Shown one piece after another: positions 1 to 14,218 of a stretch of 64,000 nucleotides of DNA. Below the pieces are notes generated by a model, which was not told where the DNA came from, did not search any database, and worked only from the letters and a program-made list of their open reading frames with translations. The first letter of the stretch is position 1. Every line of letters begins with the position of its first letter. This stretch comes from Strongyloides papillosus (taxonomy: Eukaryota; Nematoda; Chromadorea; Rhabditida; Strongyloididae), in assembly GCA_005656395.1 (NCBI GenBank), contig SRSI01000060.1, positions 434,001-498,000 on the forward strand, in the 5' to 3' direction. The position numbers and the translations under genes were made by a program.

Positions 1-2189
1 ATATTCGGCTTACCAGCAACATATGAGGATAGTAGAACACAAGTAAGAGGAATAATGATATACTATAAATTTTCCTTTTAATGTTGCTCCCTAGTGAACA
101 TGCTACCACTTACTCTGCCATCTACCATACAATTCTATAAATCTATATATAGAAGAAATTTGCCACAATATTATATATATACAAGTAGAGATAATTTCTT
201 ATATTCCAATAAAATACACACTCTCTCTTTCTAGGAAAAGAGCAATTCCCTGATTTAAAATGAAGAGAAAATAACCTCTAACTTGTATATATATAATTTT
301 ATACTTACTTTTACTTTCTTGTCATACTCTTTTGTACTTTTTTTTTGTTTGTAGTTTGTCTTTAATCAACTTTATGTAACCATTAAACTATGTATAGATT
401 TTTTATATTATATATATAAACTTATTGTTATAAAATATTATTGTTTTTTTAATGTATTTTGTATCTAACATTAACATTAATAATGTTATATAAATAACAA
501 AATATAAAAAAATCATTATATTTTTATGTAGAAAATTCTTTTTATACATAATGTCTATCGAACATATACCCAGTTACTTTAATTATTCTAATTGTAAACT
601 CATCAAAATAATATATTTTACATAAAAGCAAAAATAGTTTTATTTTTTTAGTTGTCATAAAGTTAAGATATCTTATTTTTGTCAATTATGAAAATTTTTA
701 TTTCCTTTATCTATTATATAAGTTAATGTGTTAATATGTACACCTCTATTTGTTAGTTTAAAGAAATACAACATAAATTTGTTTAAAATTTTATGCCATG
801 TCAGTTTTAGTAGCTCATCCTATCATCAACTATTATTGATGAACTATAGCCTTATTTATAATAGTTCTTATTGTTGAAAAAGAGTTGGTGAGGCGGACAT
901 GAACATGTTAATAATATTTTATTTTCCTCTTTTATTGTGTAATTTGCAATATTCCTTTCAGAATATTCCATATTCATTTCCATCATAATCCTCCTTTTTG
1001 TCTCTGCTATAATATAAGGAAATTTATTGTTTTATATATCAATGATCAACATCATAGAGGAATGTTTATCATAATTTTAGCTGCATTTTGTAAATACAAA
1101 TTTTAAATATTTTACCACCAAACTAAATTCATTCATAACATTTTACTTTATTTTTTTCCAATCCATATATAATGTTGATTTCTCATTATTATTCCTGATT
1201 TTGTTTGCCGATAAAATATTTAATTTCAGCTATAATAATAATGAGAGAAGATCACTCAAAAGCTTTTTCTTTCATGTATATTTTTTTTGTTATTTCAATA
1301 TACATTAAAACGCTTTTATATAATCAATATATTTAGTTGGTAAAATAAAATGATGACACAGTAAATATATATAGTTCTTTTTATACTTTTGAATAAGTAA
1401 TTTTTCTTTAAAATACTCTATTTCAAAACTCTTTTTGATAATTCCCTATTAAAGTTATCTTTCTATTATTCTTTAATATCATTCTATTAACATATTACTA
1501 AATTTCTATAAAGTAGTACTTTTCTAATTAAATGTAAAAGATGGCACATTATTTATAAATTAATTTTTACATTACTCATCCCATAAAGTAAGATCTTCTT
1601 CCTTTTTATAGTATGTACTTAGAAATGTAATTAGGAAATAATTTAATAAAACATTATTATATAGTTATTAATCTGAATTTAGTAGTTTATATGTCACTTC
1701 AAATGAACTTTTCTAAAAACAATTATGTATATATATCCTCTATATATAGTTTTAAATTTACTTTTTTTAACTAAAAACTTTTAAGAATATACTCTTAACT
1801 CATAAATTAAAATTTTTTGAGAAGAAAATAAATATCTAGAGATATATAACATAATCATTATCATCAGTTAATTATAAATGATATAGTTATAATCAGGTAT
1901 GTAATCTTTTTAAATGTGTTTACGTCTATGTTAAGCTTTTTAAAAGATGAATTAAAAGTAAATTATTATTAAAAAATATTTTTTTCTTTATCCAAAATAG
2001 ATAAACTGTTTGAAGTTTATAATAAACATATCACAAGTCAAATTTCTTATATTAAAAAGATTAACCTTATATGTTTTTTGTGGAAACCATATGCTACTTT
2101 ATATTATAAAAAAAAAATTTGTTTCTTCTAAATAATATATCTCTTATATATATACACAATCACAGAGTCATAAGTTTATCCTTCTTAGC
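1..2189. other. AT-rich DNA without recognisable genes
   Basis: No open frame of useful length, splice-consistent exon chain or transposon terminus is visible. The stretch is made of short A/T runs and TATATA tracts. It could be intergenic, or lie in a first intron of a gene outside the window. Confidence 0.6.
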
Positions 2190-2660
2190 TTTAAAAACTC
2201 GTATAAAAAGCAAATGGTGCTGTTCTGCGCTTTTAACAAAAGCGATAGGTTGCGAGTAACAATCGCTATTTTGAATTGAATATATTAGAGTATATGACCT
2301 TCAAACTTGATGTATCGCTTAACCGCAGACACCATTTTTCCAAGTAGCGACCATATATATTTAGAAGAGTTATTTTTATCGTACAATTTATTCTGATCGT
2401 CGCATCTTGTTATTTATTTCGCATTCTTGGTACTTGGCCTAGCCAATAAATTTCTTATCCTGCTTTTCATATTACTAAGCATCTCTGTCAGACCCGCATA
2501 TGTATTAATGTACAATATTTGGTCGCACAGGCACACACATATCATATTCTCTTTTTAGAGATACTTAAGGACACTCACTGAAGTGAACGGGAAGATAGTT
2601 TTGACAGGATAGTCTTTCTACTATAAGATGTTGCAATAGCTATTGGCCAAAAATATTAAA
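2190..2660 (+). promoter_or_regulatory. Possible promoter or 5' exon region of the G-beta gene
   Basis: This block is clearly richer in G, C and CpG than its surroundings (for example TGCGCTTTTAACAAAAGCG near 2227 and TCGTCGCATC near 2398). It lies about 0.9 kb upstream of a 5' untranslated exon of the G-beta gene that is preceded by a TTTTAG acceptor at 3473. A non-coding first exon therefore probably lies upstream, and this block is the most likely place. No TATA box or splice donor could be fixed with confidence, so this is inference from composition and position. Confidence 0.3.
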
Positions 2661-3473
2661 TTTTAATTCTTTGGCATATTCTATTTTAAGTTATTTAATA
2701 AAGTATAATGTGCTTTTATTTAAAGTAAAAACTATTATGTTATATATTCCCATCTCTTCTTAATACACTTTTTAAAATAATTTATATGTCAATATTATAA
2801 AAACATTAAAGTATTAAGTTAACATTTAACAAATTACCATAAAAACGTTATATTAACATAGTAAAAAATCTTAAATAAATGTTATAACAAACTATTATGC
2901 ACAAAAAAATAAATATTTAATTTTAATTAATATTTATCATTTTTCAAATAAATACATAAAAATGTACATTACGATAAAAATAATAAGAAAGTTAATATTA
3001 TCTTTATTGAATACTAATTTGTAATTGTTATTATAATAGTGATAATATTTTTACAAAAGTTGTATTCTGTTGATAGTATTTATGTAAGATGACATAATTA
3101 TAATTTTTTATCTCCTAAAGTTTTTATTTCATAATCAACTAGTTGTGAAATTTTTTGTTTAGTTGTCGATAATTCTTTTTTTCTTCCCTTTACATGACAA
3201 TTAGATATTTAGAGCTAATTTCAACTCCTTGTATTATTGTATTACTGGTATATATATATCTATTTGTACGGCTTTCTATTGTGTGAAGTGTTCTTTAAGA
3301 GTTTCTTACAAAATGTAAAATTTTAATATAGAAATTCTGAGTATACACAAGACTTTTGCCATTATACAAAATTTTATAAAAGATATTATTATTACTATTA
3401 TATGAACGATTTTTTTCATTATAGATACATTTTTTTATTTACCATTTTATTTAATTTTTTTCTTTATTTTTAG
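2661..3473. other. AT-rich DNA, probable 5' intron of the G-beta gene
   Basis: There are no genes here. The segment ends in a T-rich tract and TTTTAG at 3468-3473, a good splice acceptor just ahead of a less AT-rich stretch (3474-3570) that leads directly into the G-beta start codon. An intron in the 5' untranslated region is the simplest reading. Confidence 0.4.
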
Positions 3474-3570
3474 AACGCGCTATTTTGTGTGTTCCTGAAA
3501 TCTCGCTATTTCTGCTAGCTGCTTCGCCTAAAAAAGAGCTGCAGCTACGCCTTGTAGCCAAGGGTAAAAC

Positions 3571-4792
<1,222 letters not shown>

Positions 4793-6544
4793 AGCATATT
4801 ATATGCTGGTAGCAATTAGTATGAGTAATATTATAGAGTTGATAAAGCATTATATTATCTGCCATTTTATGATTTTGACAACGTTATTATCTTTAAGACT
4901 TTATAATGCCTAATATGTACATTAGCTAAATTTGATGGCTGATAATGACAATAATACTTAAATAGTTTGAGAAGCATTGGAGATTTAATTTTTTATCATT
5001 ATATCATTAAAACTATTTCTATTTAAAATTTCAAAAATGGTATTTCAATTGTCTCTATTATATAACAGTTATTGAGAAATTTGTACACAAGTTTGCACTG
5101 TTATTTCAAAGACACGATTAAATACTCAAAATTAACCATAAATTCTCAATTCAATTTAACGAACAAGCCCAAAAAATTTTTAATTAATAGTTTCATTATT
5201 ATTGTCATTTTCATCTACCCATATTTTTATATTTGCTGCCATCTTTAATTTAATTTTAGAATTATTTTTTTTCTTTCACCTCATATAATTTAATTAACAT
5301 TCATTATAACACTGTTATACTCTTGATTTATTCAAGCTGTCTGCTTTCTTATCAAGGTGATAAATCAAGCTGAATTATATGCGTAATTACAGCATATTTT
5401 ATATGGAGCAAAGCTAAAATATTTTATTCATATTATCTCTATATATCGCTCAGAGCTGGAATATTATGAAATATTTGTTTTTTTTTCATGTTTGTCGTAC
5501 ATTTCTTATATAATTTTAATTTTCTTATGTATTTATTACTTATATAAGCTTTCCTTAATATATCTAATTTTGTTATATTATTCAAATTCCCTCTTTTTTT
5601 ATAAAATCAACTTATAAAAATATTATTTTAAATATTCCCATGTATACTTACAAAAATTAATTTCATAAACTCATATAAATAACCAGTTTATTTTTTACAT
5701 ATACATTACAATTTAATTGTCATTATTTATCTGTCTGTCTATTAATTATCACTTTTATTATCATTTTTATAAAATGTAATGCTTTACTCTGTATTGCTAG
5801 GCTCCAACTTATGCTCTGTATAAATCCAATTTGTCACAAAATGATGCAGAATACCCTTTTTTATTTTACCGTTATTTTGCATTATTGTGTTATTGATGTA
5901 TTCATACAGTTTATACCAGCATTTTTTTTTCATACCAGATAAAAGTCTTCAAAACCAAAATTTTTCTTTTTTTGTTACATTGCAAGAATAAATTTTTTTT
6001 CATGAATTTATTTTCAAAAATAAATTGAAAATGTATGGATAAAAAAACCATTTAAAGATAATATAAAAAAAATATCCAATGAATTTTATATGTAAAAATT
6101 TTCAGTATCTTTTCGAACTGCTTTGAAAGAAATCTTTTAATAAAATTATTGCATTTTTTGCTTTTTAATGGTACAAGATTTTAAATAACTGGAGAGAAGT
6201 TGTATTATTAATTAATTTTGATGAAATAGAGGGAAAAGAGTATAATATTAGTAAATAAAGTAAAATTATATATTTATATATATTTATCAGTGGATGACCA
6301 GAAATTGGTTCTATTTATATCTTATATTAACAGAACATTACGGCTATAATGCAAGTACCGTAGAAGAACGCATTGCACAAATATCTTTAAACATTTATAT
6401 CTTTTTGAAGTGTAATAATACTAGAAATTGAAGTACTAACTTTCAACTTAATAGTTATCTTATTGATTTAAAGGTTCCTCTTATTTTCAATATCTACAAC
6501 AACATCTTTAAAATTATTATTTTAGTTTTATTTTAAGAAAAAAT
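4793..6544. other. 3' flank of G-beta and intergenic AT-rich DNA
   Basis: The first few hundred bases are presumably the G-beta 3' untranslated region, but no cleavage site could be fixed. The rest has no coding signal until the SMYD-type start at 6545. A less AT-rich patch around 6330-6380 (CATTACGGCTATAATGC and GTACCGTAGAAGAACGC) could be a 5' exon of the SMYD gene; this is weak. Confidence 0.5.
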
Positions 6545-8359
6545 ATGAGTGTAGAATTAAAACATCCAAATACTATTGAATTCTATCCATTTGCTTATGC
6601 ATTATACAATGAATATTTACAAAATCGTTGTTGGTATTGTTTGGATGAAAAAACAAAAATTAATTCTTTAAGGTAACATTTTACGAATTACTTAATCTTT
6701 AATATTTAAAATAAAATATTTAATATTTATAATATCATTTCCCTTTTTTTAATTTGCTTATAGTCGTTGTTCAGGATGCCATGTTGGATTATTCTGCAAC
6801 ACTGAGTGCCAAAGATTAGGATGGAAAGATCATATATATGAATGTAAGGGACTCCAAAAAATAAATGGTGAGGAAATACCGGATATTGAAGTAAGATTAC
6901 TTGGAAGAATTGTTACAAGACATAAATTAATAGTCAAAAATAAAGACGTTAAAATTGCTGATTTCTATAAAGATAGAACATCAAAAAGAAATATTATGGA
7001 TATTTGGCATCATAAAAACGAAATAAAGCACGATTATCATGCAATGGCGAAATTTAATTCTATTTATGAAAAACTTACAAAATTTTATGGTGCGGCAAAT
7101 TTGCTTTCAAAAGAGGATATTTTTGAACTTCATTGTAGAGATTTCATTAATAGACATGCAATAAGTGATAAAGCTTACTTGAATGTAAGTTTTTATTTTA
7201 TTGATTTTTTCTTTTATTTAATGAATTTAAGGAAATAGGAAAAGGTTTATATCTCGATCTTTGTGCCTATGATCATAGTTGTCGGCCAAATACAATTTAT
7301 GTTTGCAATGGATTTGTTGCAACATTACATGCTCTAAATTCATCAGTTAATCTATTAGATAAATCTTCAACATTTTATTCCTACATTGATTTATTTGCCT
7401 GCAAACAGCAACGTAAAAAATTGCTAAAAGATACTTGGTATTTTGATTGTGAATGTGAAAGATGTAAAGATGATAGTGAGCATATTCTTACATCTATGGT
7501 TTGCCCTAATTGTGTCAATGATTCAAAAAAATTGAAGCGCGTTCCAATACAATTGTGGGGCAATAAAAGTAAGAAAGACGGTAAATTGTGCTGTCCAGAA
7601 TGTGATGTGGTTGTATCACAAGAATCAGTCATGGAAGCATTAAAAGGAATGAGGTTTATAGACGATGTCTTAGAAAGAAAGGAAGTAGAAGAGATGACAA
7701 CTAAAAAGGCAATTGAATTCTTAGAAGGTCTTTTAACGAGATTTTCTACAATTTTGCCTATTGAAAATGTTTATTATATAAGAATCGTTCAAACATTAAT
7801 TCCTTTTATTGATAGTAATGACACAGAAAAACTTTTAGATTTACATGCAATGGCTGAAAAATCATTAAGAATATGCTTTCCACATAATCATCCTGGTATT
7901 GCATTACATCTAAGAAATATTGGTGTATTTTACCAACGTTTAGAAAAATTAGATAAATCGAAAACATATTTTGAGGAAGCATTAAAAATGTTAGAGTTTT
8001 CTTTATCTAATAGTCATCCAATGACACAAGATGTGAGTAAACTCCTCAAAGTTGTGAATGATGAAATTTTAAGATTAAATGAGAACAATGATGAAGTTAT
8101 CAAGACAAATTCTAGTATTACTAGTGATGATGATTCAGTTACAGTTATAACTGATAATTTTGAAAAAATTAATGCTAATGATTGTCGTTATGAAGGTTCA
8201 ATCAAAGAAACTACTCCATCCTCTATCAATGATGATGAATTTCCATTGATGGAGTTGATTGATGAAAAACATTGTAAATCAAACAAAAAATTAAAAACTC
8301 AGGATTCATTAACTGAAATGTTTGACGAAGATACACTCGATATACCAAATCTAATTTAG
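6545..8359 (+). CDS. SET and MYND domain protein (SMYD3-like), 3 exons
   Basis: This is a probable protein-lysine methyltransferase of the SMYD family. The exons are 6545-6672, 6764-7184 and 7232-8359, with in-frame GT-AG introns of 91 and 47 nt, giving 558 aa. The MYND zinc finger is complete (C29, C32, C45, C48, C54, C58, H66, C70). The C-terminal SET half shows GKGLYLDL, then DHSCRPN at about 197-203, SYIDLF at about 233-238 and the post-SET cysteines C256, C258 and C261. A helical region of TPR type follows (about 300-440). The last 120 residues are acidic and end DIPNLI. Two oddities are that the usual N-terminal SET strand with its GxG cofactor motif is missing before the MYND finger, and that the common NHSC motif reads DHSC. 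An unrecognised upstream exon could supply the first. Family identity is secure; methyltransferase activity is not shown. Confidence 0.88.
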
Positions 8360-8520
8360 TATACTTAGCAAATGTTATTTAAATATTATAATGAAAACCT
8401 TAATATGAGAGCAAATTAAATAAAATAACATTGTTTTTTCTTATTTATTATAAAATTATAAGTTATATTCTTTATAATATTTATAAAACAAACACATTTT
8501 AAATATTCTATTATTTTTAG

Positions 8521-8730
8521 GTGAATAATATGTCTGAAACAAAAAACCTTCCCATAGATAATGGAATGGAGGATAGTGATGATGAATTTCCTTTAAATGA
8601 ATTAATTCCAGAGGATCAAAAAAAGCCAAAAATAATACCAATATCGGAGGAAAAGAAGCAAGATGAATTATTTAAAATGCACAGAGATGAGTATGATGAT
8701 CTTCCAAACTTGGTAAATGAAAGTGACTGA
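8521..8730 (+). CDS. Short open block resembling the SMYD C-terminal tail; alternative last exon or small gene
   Basis: A clean acceptor (TTATTTTTAG, ending 8520) precedes this 69-codon open block, in which an ATG at 8530 would give 66 aa. It holds DSDDEFPLNELI and ends DDLPNLVNESD. The SMYD-type protein upstream ends with NDDEFPLMELI and then DIPNLI, so the two tails are clearly related. It lies only 160 bp past that gene's stop. It may be an alternative terminal exon, a duplicated terminal exon, or a tiny independent gene. No donor that would join it to the long exon could be fixed, so the way it is expressed is unknown. Confidence 0.5.
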   Translation: MNNMSETKNLPIDNGMEDSDDEFPLNELIPEDQKKPKIIPISEEKKQDELFKMHRDEYDDLPNLVNESD

Positions 8731-11700
8731 AGTTTGTGATTTTATCATTCAACATATCATAAGTGTTTTCGTAAAATCAAATAGCAAAAATCCGCTCTTA
8801 TCAATTTTAATACTATTGATATACTTATTATTTTTATAATATATATGATACATGTAAAAAAAACTCGTTAAATAAACAAAAATTAATGTTATTTCTTTTA
8901 ATTTTTCTAGATGTATCTTTTTGTCATTTTATAATGACAACTGCACTCTATCTTTGTTTGACCATGGAAAAATATAAATTTTCTTTATACTTCACCTACA
9001 TCATATGTACTTAATGTTTATGAATTTAATATAAAAGAAATTTGTATTGTTTTTACTTGTTTATTCTTAAGATTTTGATAAGTGACTCAGAAGATTTTAA
9101 TGTATTTTGTTTTATTTATAAAAATATCATTAATATTTATTATTAGAAAGTCATACAATGAGTCGTCTTCTTTATTAAATAGATAGGGTAATTTTTCAAG
9201 CAACACCTCTATCAGAAAATAATTTCTACTTTAAAAGAAAAATACTTTTCATAGAAATTTTTATGTTTTAAAACACAAAAAGATTTTCGATTTATTTTGT
9301 ATGCTAAAAATATTATTCTAATATTTTAAAAATTAATTTTATAATCATTGTTAAAATTAAAAAATTTATTAGTTTGATTTAAATTTGGAGATATTATATA
9401 AAAACAATAGCCATTTTTTATCGTTGCGATCTTAAAAGTTCTACTATGTCAAATTTTATTTTTTTTTCCCAAAAACGTTTTATTCATAAATAAAGGTTTG
9501 CCTTATTTTGGAAAATACTAATTATGCACTTAGTATTTTTTTTTGTAAATCTATTGAAATTTTTGATAATCGAGATATAGAATTCTTAAATGAAACATAA
9601 ACTATCTTATATTAATAAATTTGTTATCTTAAGAAAATTTTGAAGCCTTATTATTTAAGTATAAAAATATAGCTTATACAATTTTCCTAAAACTTCATCT
9701 ATGGAATATTTGGAACTAAAATAATAGAACAAAATGACTTTCATACTTAAGACAATTTTTAAATTTATTAAAGGTACATAAAAGGTATCAAAATTTTTAT
9801 GATTATTTATTTATATCTACTGATTCCAACTAATTTGTCAAATACATTAAAAAGCAAACTAAAGCTAGTCATATGTTTAGAAGACAATTGATTTTATAAA
9901 TGTAAGCTCTCAAAAGAATTAAATAGATTCTATTATTCTGTTCTATATGAAACGGTGGATCAATTGGTAATTTTAGTAGTTCATTTAACTTTACTACTTG
10001 ACCATTTAACACTAAGAATCATAGTGTAACATCACTTTTTAATGAGTTATCTAAAATAGTACTTCAGCAATTTATTATTATTAAACAAATTAATTAGAAC
10101 ATAGGAAAATAGTTATTAAAATATCAAATAAATTTTCATTTAGCGGTTATTGTTTTATATATTATTATATATGGTATAGTTGAATTCTGTTTAAAAGGTT
10201 ACTCATATTAATTGAATGAACTCATCACATTATTTAAATAAATTCTAGTTGGATCAAATTCCACAGGGGTGATTTAATTTTGAATTTACATATAAAATTA
10301 TTTTTACAGTAAAGCAACAATCATCTATTAGTCATAAAATAAACCCTTTAGAAAATGTACTTAAAATTACTTAGAAATTCTTTCAATCATCATTCATGTT
10401 ATCACGGCCATTTGTGTTTTCTGTATAAATTGATCAATGTAATTTCGACGAATTATAAAAAAATATACAAAAATTATTACTAAAAATCTATAAAGATATC
10501 TATGATTTCAATTTTCAACATGTTTTTGAATGTATATTAATTGATGTTTTGGAAAAAAAAAACATTGTTTAGTATCATTCATCAGAACTTATATAAAATT
10601 AAGTCATATAACAACAGATGACAATATTTCTAGGAAATACTACAATATCTCATGTATTACCTTACGTTAGAGTGAATAAAGTAGAACTTATGACTATCTT
10701 CCCATGATTTTATAAAACCTTCGAAAATTTTATCAAATTCAATTGTTGTCAATACTTTAGTAAGGTAGAATCAAGATAAAATAATATTTAAAGTAAAGAT
10801 CAAAATGTACAAAATAACTTCAAAAAATATAGCAAATAATCATTTTTAAAAATTAGTGCTAATTTAAATGATTATAATTAAACAATTGTTTTTAATAGCA
10901 ATTATACCCTATGTTACTACTTTAATAAAAAATGTTTTAGGACTAAATATGTGTTTATAAAATGAATATAGTGTCTTTTTGTCATAACAAAATTTTATCG
11001 AACAACTATAAATAAAAATGTTCTAGCTCAAGAATCTATCATAAAAATGTATTAGTAAATTTTTTTAAATATATTTCACAATAAACAAAATAAATTATCA
11101 ATTTTATTATTATATCTTACTCATGGAATATTATAAAAGAAAATTTTTTCTAATGACTATTTGTGCAACAAATTTTTTAATATTACAATTACTTTTTTTA
11201 TTTTCTATAAGGAAATTATGTATTTTGTTAGAATTTACAAATCTACGTTATCTAAAGTATAATCTGTTTGTAAATTTTTAGAAGAAATATTTTCACGTCT
11301 TAACTTTCTCATTTCCACAATATAAGGATCTGTGATATTATAATACTTAAAAACTTATTATCTTAGAATCTTTATTCTCTAGAAAATATATGGAATAAGT
11401 TTAACCTAATAGAAGTCTTTAATAGAGCTATATTTTAATCTTTAAAAGTTTACTTCGTAATTTCAAGTTATATTACATTTCAAACTCCAGGTAAAGAGTA
11501 TTGTATTAAAATTTATTGAACAACTACAAATGATATGTTAATTAGGCATAATTACTTTTAGGAACATTACAAAAGTTTTGATTAATAAAAAGAATCAAAA
11601 CACATAGTTGTTTTATATGTAAAAAGGCATTTCTCCGCTTTCTCATTGACTTTAGCAATTACAAATATACTAGTGTTTTTACACGCATTACCGTATTTAT

Positions 11701-14217
11701 TGTCACATACACACGATTTTATTGACATAAAAAATGACATAGATGCGTTACAACATATTTATAATGCAATTACTTTGAAGTCGCCGTCGTTGATTATCTA
11801 ATAATTATGAAATATTAATATTAAATAAAAGTAGTAAGATTGGCAAAATAATTTCTAATGTTCTCAATCTATAGAAAACAGGTAAAAAGTATAATCTTAA
11901 TATTAATGTAGATTAATATAAAATTATTTAAACTGAAATGACTATAATATAAATCATATTCAATGTACTTCATTTAACTACAGTTAATGCTAAAATTATT
12001 TAATTAATTATATAAATTGAGAATTTACCTTTCTATATTTATTACTTTTATTAATTAAAATATTTGTCAATTTGATTATTGTAAATATGTTCAATTAGTT
12101 TTGGTAAAACATTTGATCTGGTTAAAACAAATTTTACGCTTATGATCTTGGAAATACAATGATACTAATACTTGTTAAAACTGTTAATATGTTTGCAGCT
12201 AAACCTTCCTAATTGAGTTCACACTAAATAAATTACTTTGAAGATATCTGGAAATCGCTTACATAAATCCCAATAAAAAAATCCTAAATGATTGAAAAGC
12301 AAATAAAAAATTAATTTCTTAAAACAATAGGTATTATATTTGCACTCTGAAATCCAACAAGTGTCCTTGATTATCCTTAGAGATTAGCTTGACTAATATC
12401 TTATAATGATACATTTTTTTAAAAATAAAAAATGATGATAGTAGAATATATATTATGTTTTTTCAAACCATTTTATTATTGAAAAATTTAATAATAAGAT
12501 AGTATTTGCTATAACTAAAGTTAATCATGAAACTATATTGTAAAAAACTATACATTGCTTTAATAAAACATATATTTGATTATATTTAGATAATAACTAA
12601 AATCTTCTAAGGACAGATTTTTCAAATGACATTATTAAATTAACGAATTTTTTATATGAAAGTAATTTTGATGATGCAACAGATACTTTTTATTTTAATC
12701 ATGTTTTTAAAAAATTATAAATCAGTTTAAAATATAAAATATAGAGATGATAATTTTAGTTTTAAGTTCCGAATGTGGATATAAAATAAATGTGTGATAT
12801 TGAAATGAATGACATTTTTAGCAGCAGATAGACTTTTGATCTAAAATCTACTGGTATAAATGAAGTAAATTTGATTAATAAAAACATAGACTGTTCGTAT
12901 GTAAATATAACTATATTTAAAACAATAAAAAGAATGATTTTAAAGAAATATATAACATGACATGAAATTTCTAAAGATAAAATTGAAATGACATTGTCAC
13001 TATTATAAAGTTAGTAGTTTATTTAAAAAGATTATATATAACATGTATAAAAAAAAAGAAAATAATAGTCATTGTTTATCATTTGTAGACTTAGAACCTT
13101 TGTCATAGTGATTTAGTTATTTTTTTAAAAACTAAGTTAATAAAGAGCATAATTAATATTCATCTGTTCTTATGAAATACAAATCTTATAAGATTATATG
13201 TTATATTGTTTTTTAATATTATGATAAATCAAAAATAGACATTTAATACGCCAACAAAAATTTTCATTTTTTAGAATTTTTGATATATTAGTATAGTGAA
13301 CTTTTTTTCTTTTATTTATTTGATATTAAATAGTATTGTAAGTATAACAAAATTTTCAATTATCTTTAAATCTTTTTAAACAAAAATTTTAAACTTGATA
13401 GCATATGAATATGTTGAATTTTAAAATTTATCATATTTTTTATGTAAAGCTAATAAATCGACATTTATCCCTTTTATATAGTTATTGAAAAAAAGTTAAA
13501 TATTTCTTTTGTAAAAATATTATATAATCTTATTGATAAATTTATCGTTCTTTACTTTTCAAAAATTTTGACAATATAACTTATAAATAAATAATTATAT
13601 ATCTAGTGGTCAATGTATATTTATTATACAAGGACAAATTTTTCTCCTTTATGTGTCCACATAACAATTGAAAGGTAAGAGATGATTCGGTTAATTTATG
13701 TATATTTTCAATAATAGCATTAAAATGCAAGAATCTTAACAGACAAGAAAGAAGGCGCGAAGAGTTGTCAAGTGATGAATGTTTAGTTATATTAATCGTA
13801 ATTTAACGTGAGTTGTGTTTTTGTTAATCATTTCAAATTGAATAATTGTTTTGGATGATAATAAATAAAGAAAAGCTAAGCTGATTGATTGTAAGACATT
13901 TTTAGATTAACTCGCATTCTTTTATTGCTCCATTTATTAGATATTCTTTTAAGTAACTATAATTATTGTATAGACTATCCACCTAACACATTGTTTTTGT
14001 AAATAACATTCACTTCATATTAATCTTGTTATGCAACCATTTTCATGATTTGTACTTTGTTCTCATCAAGTATTGTGTCAATCTTTACTATAAAGAGGCC
14101 ATTCTTTATTATTAAAATACTATTCACATTCGTATTTATAACTTATTTAGTTTGTCAACCATTACCGGCATCTACTTTCTTTACATAGATTTTCATTCAT
14201 TTTTATTCTTGTTATAG
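8731..14217. other. 5.5 kb AT-rich intergenic DNA
   Basis: Both strands were read; no exon chain, RNA gene or transposon end was found. The last part is presumably the chitinase promoter and 5' leader: ACTATAAAGAG near 14088 could be a TATA box, and TTCTTGTTATAG at 14206-14217 is a good acceptor directly before the start codon, so a 5' untranslated exon is likely between them. Confidence 0.55.
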
Positions 14218-14218
14218 G

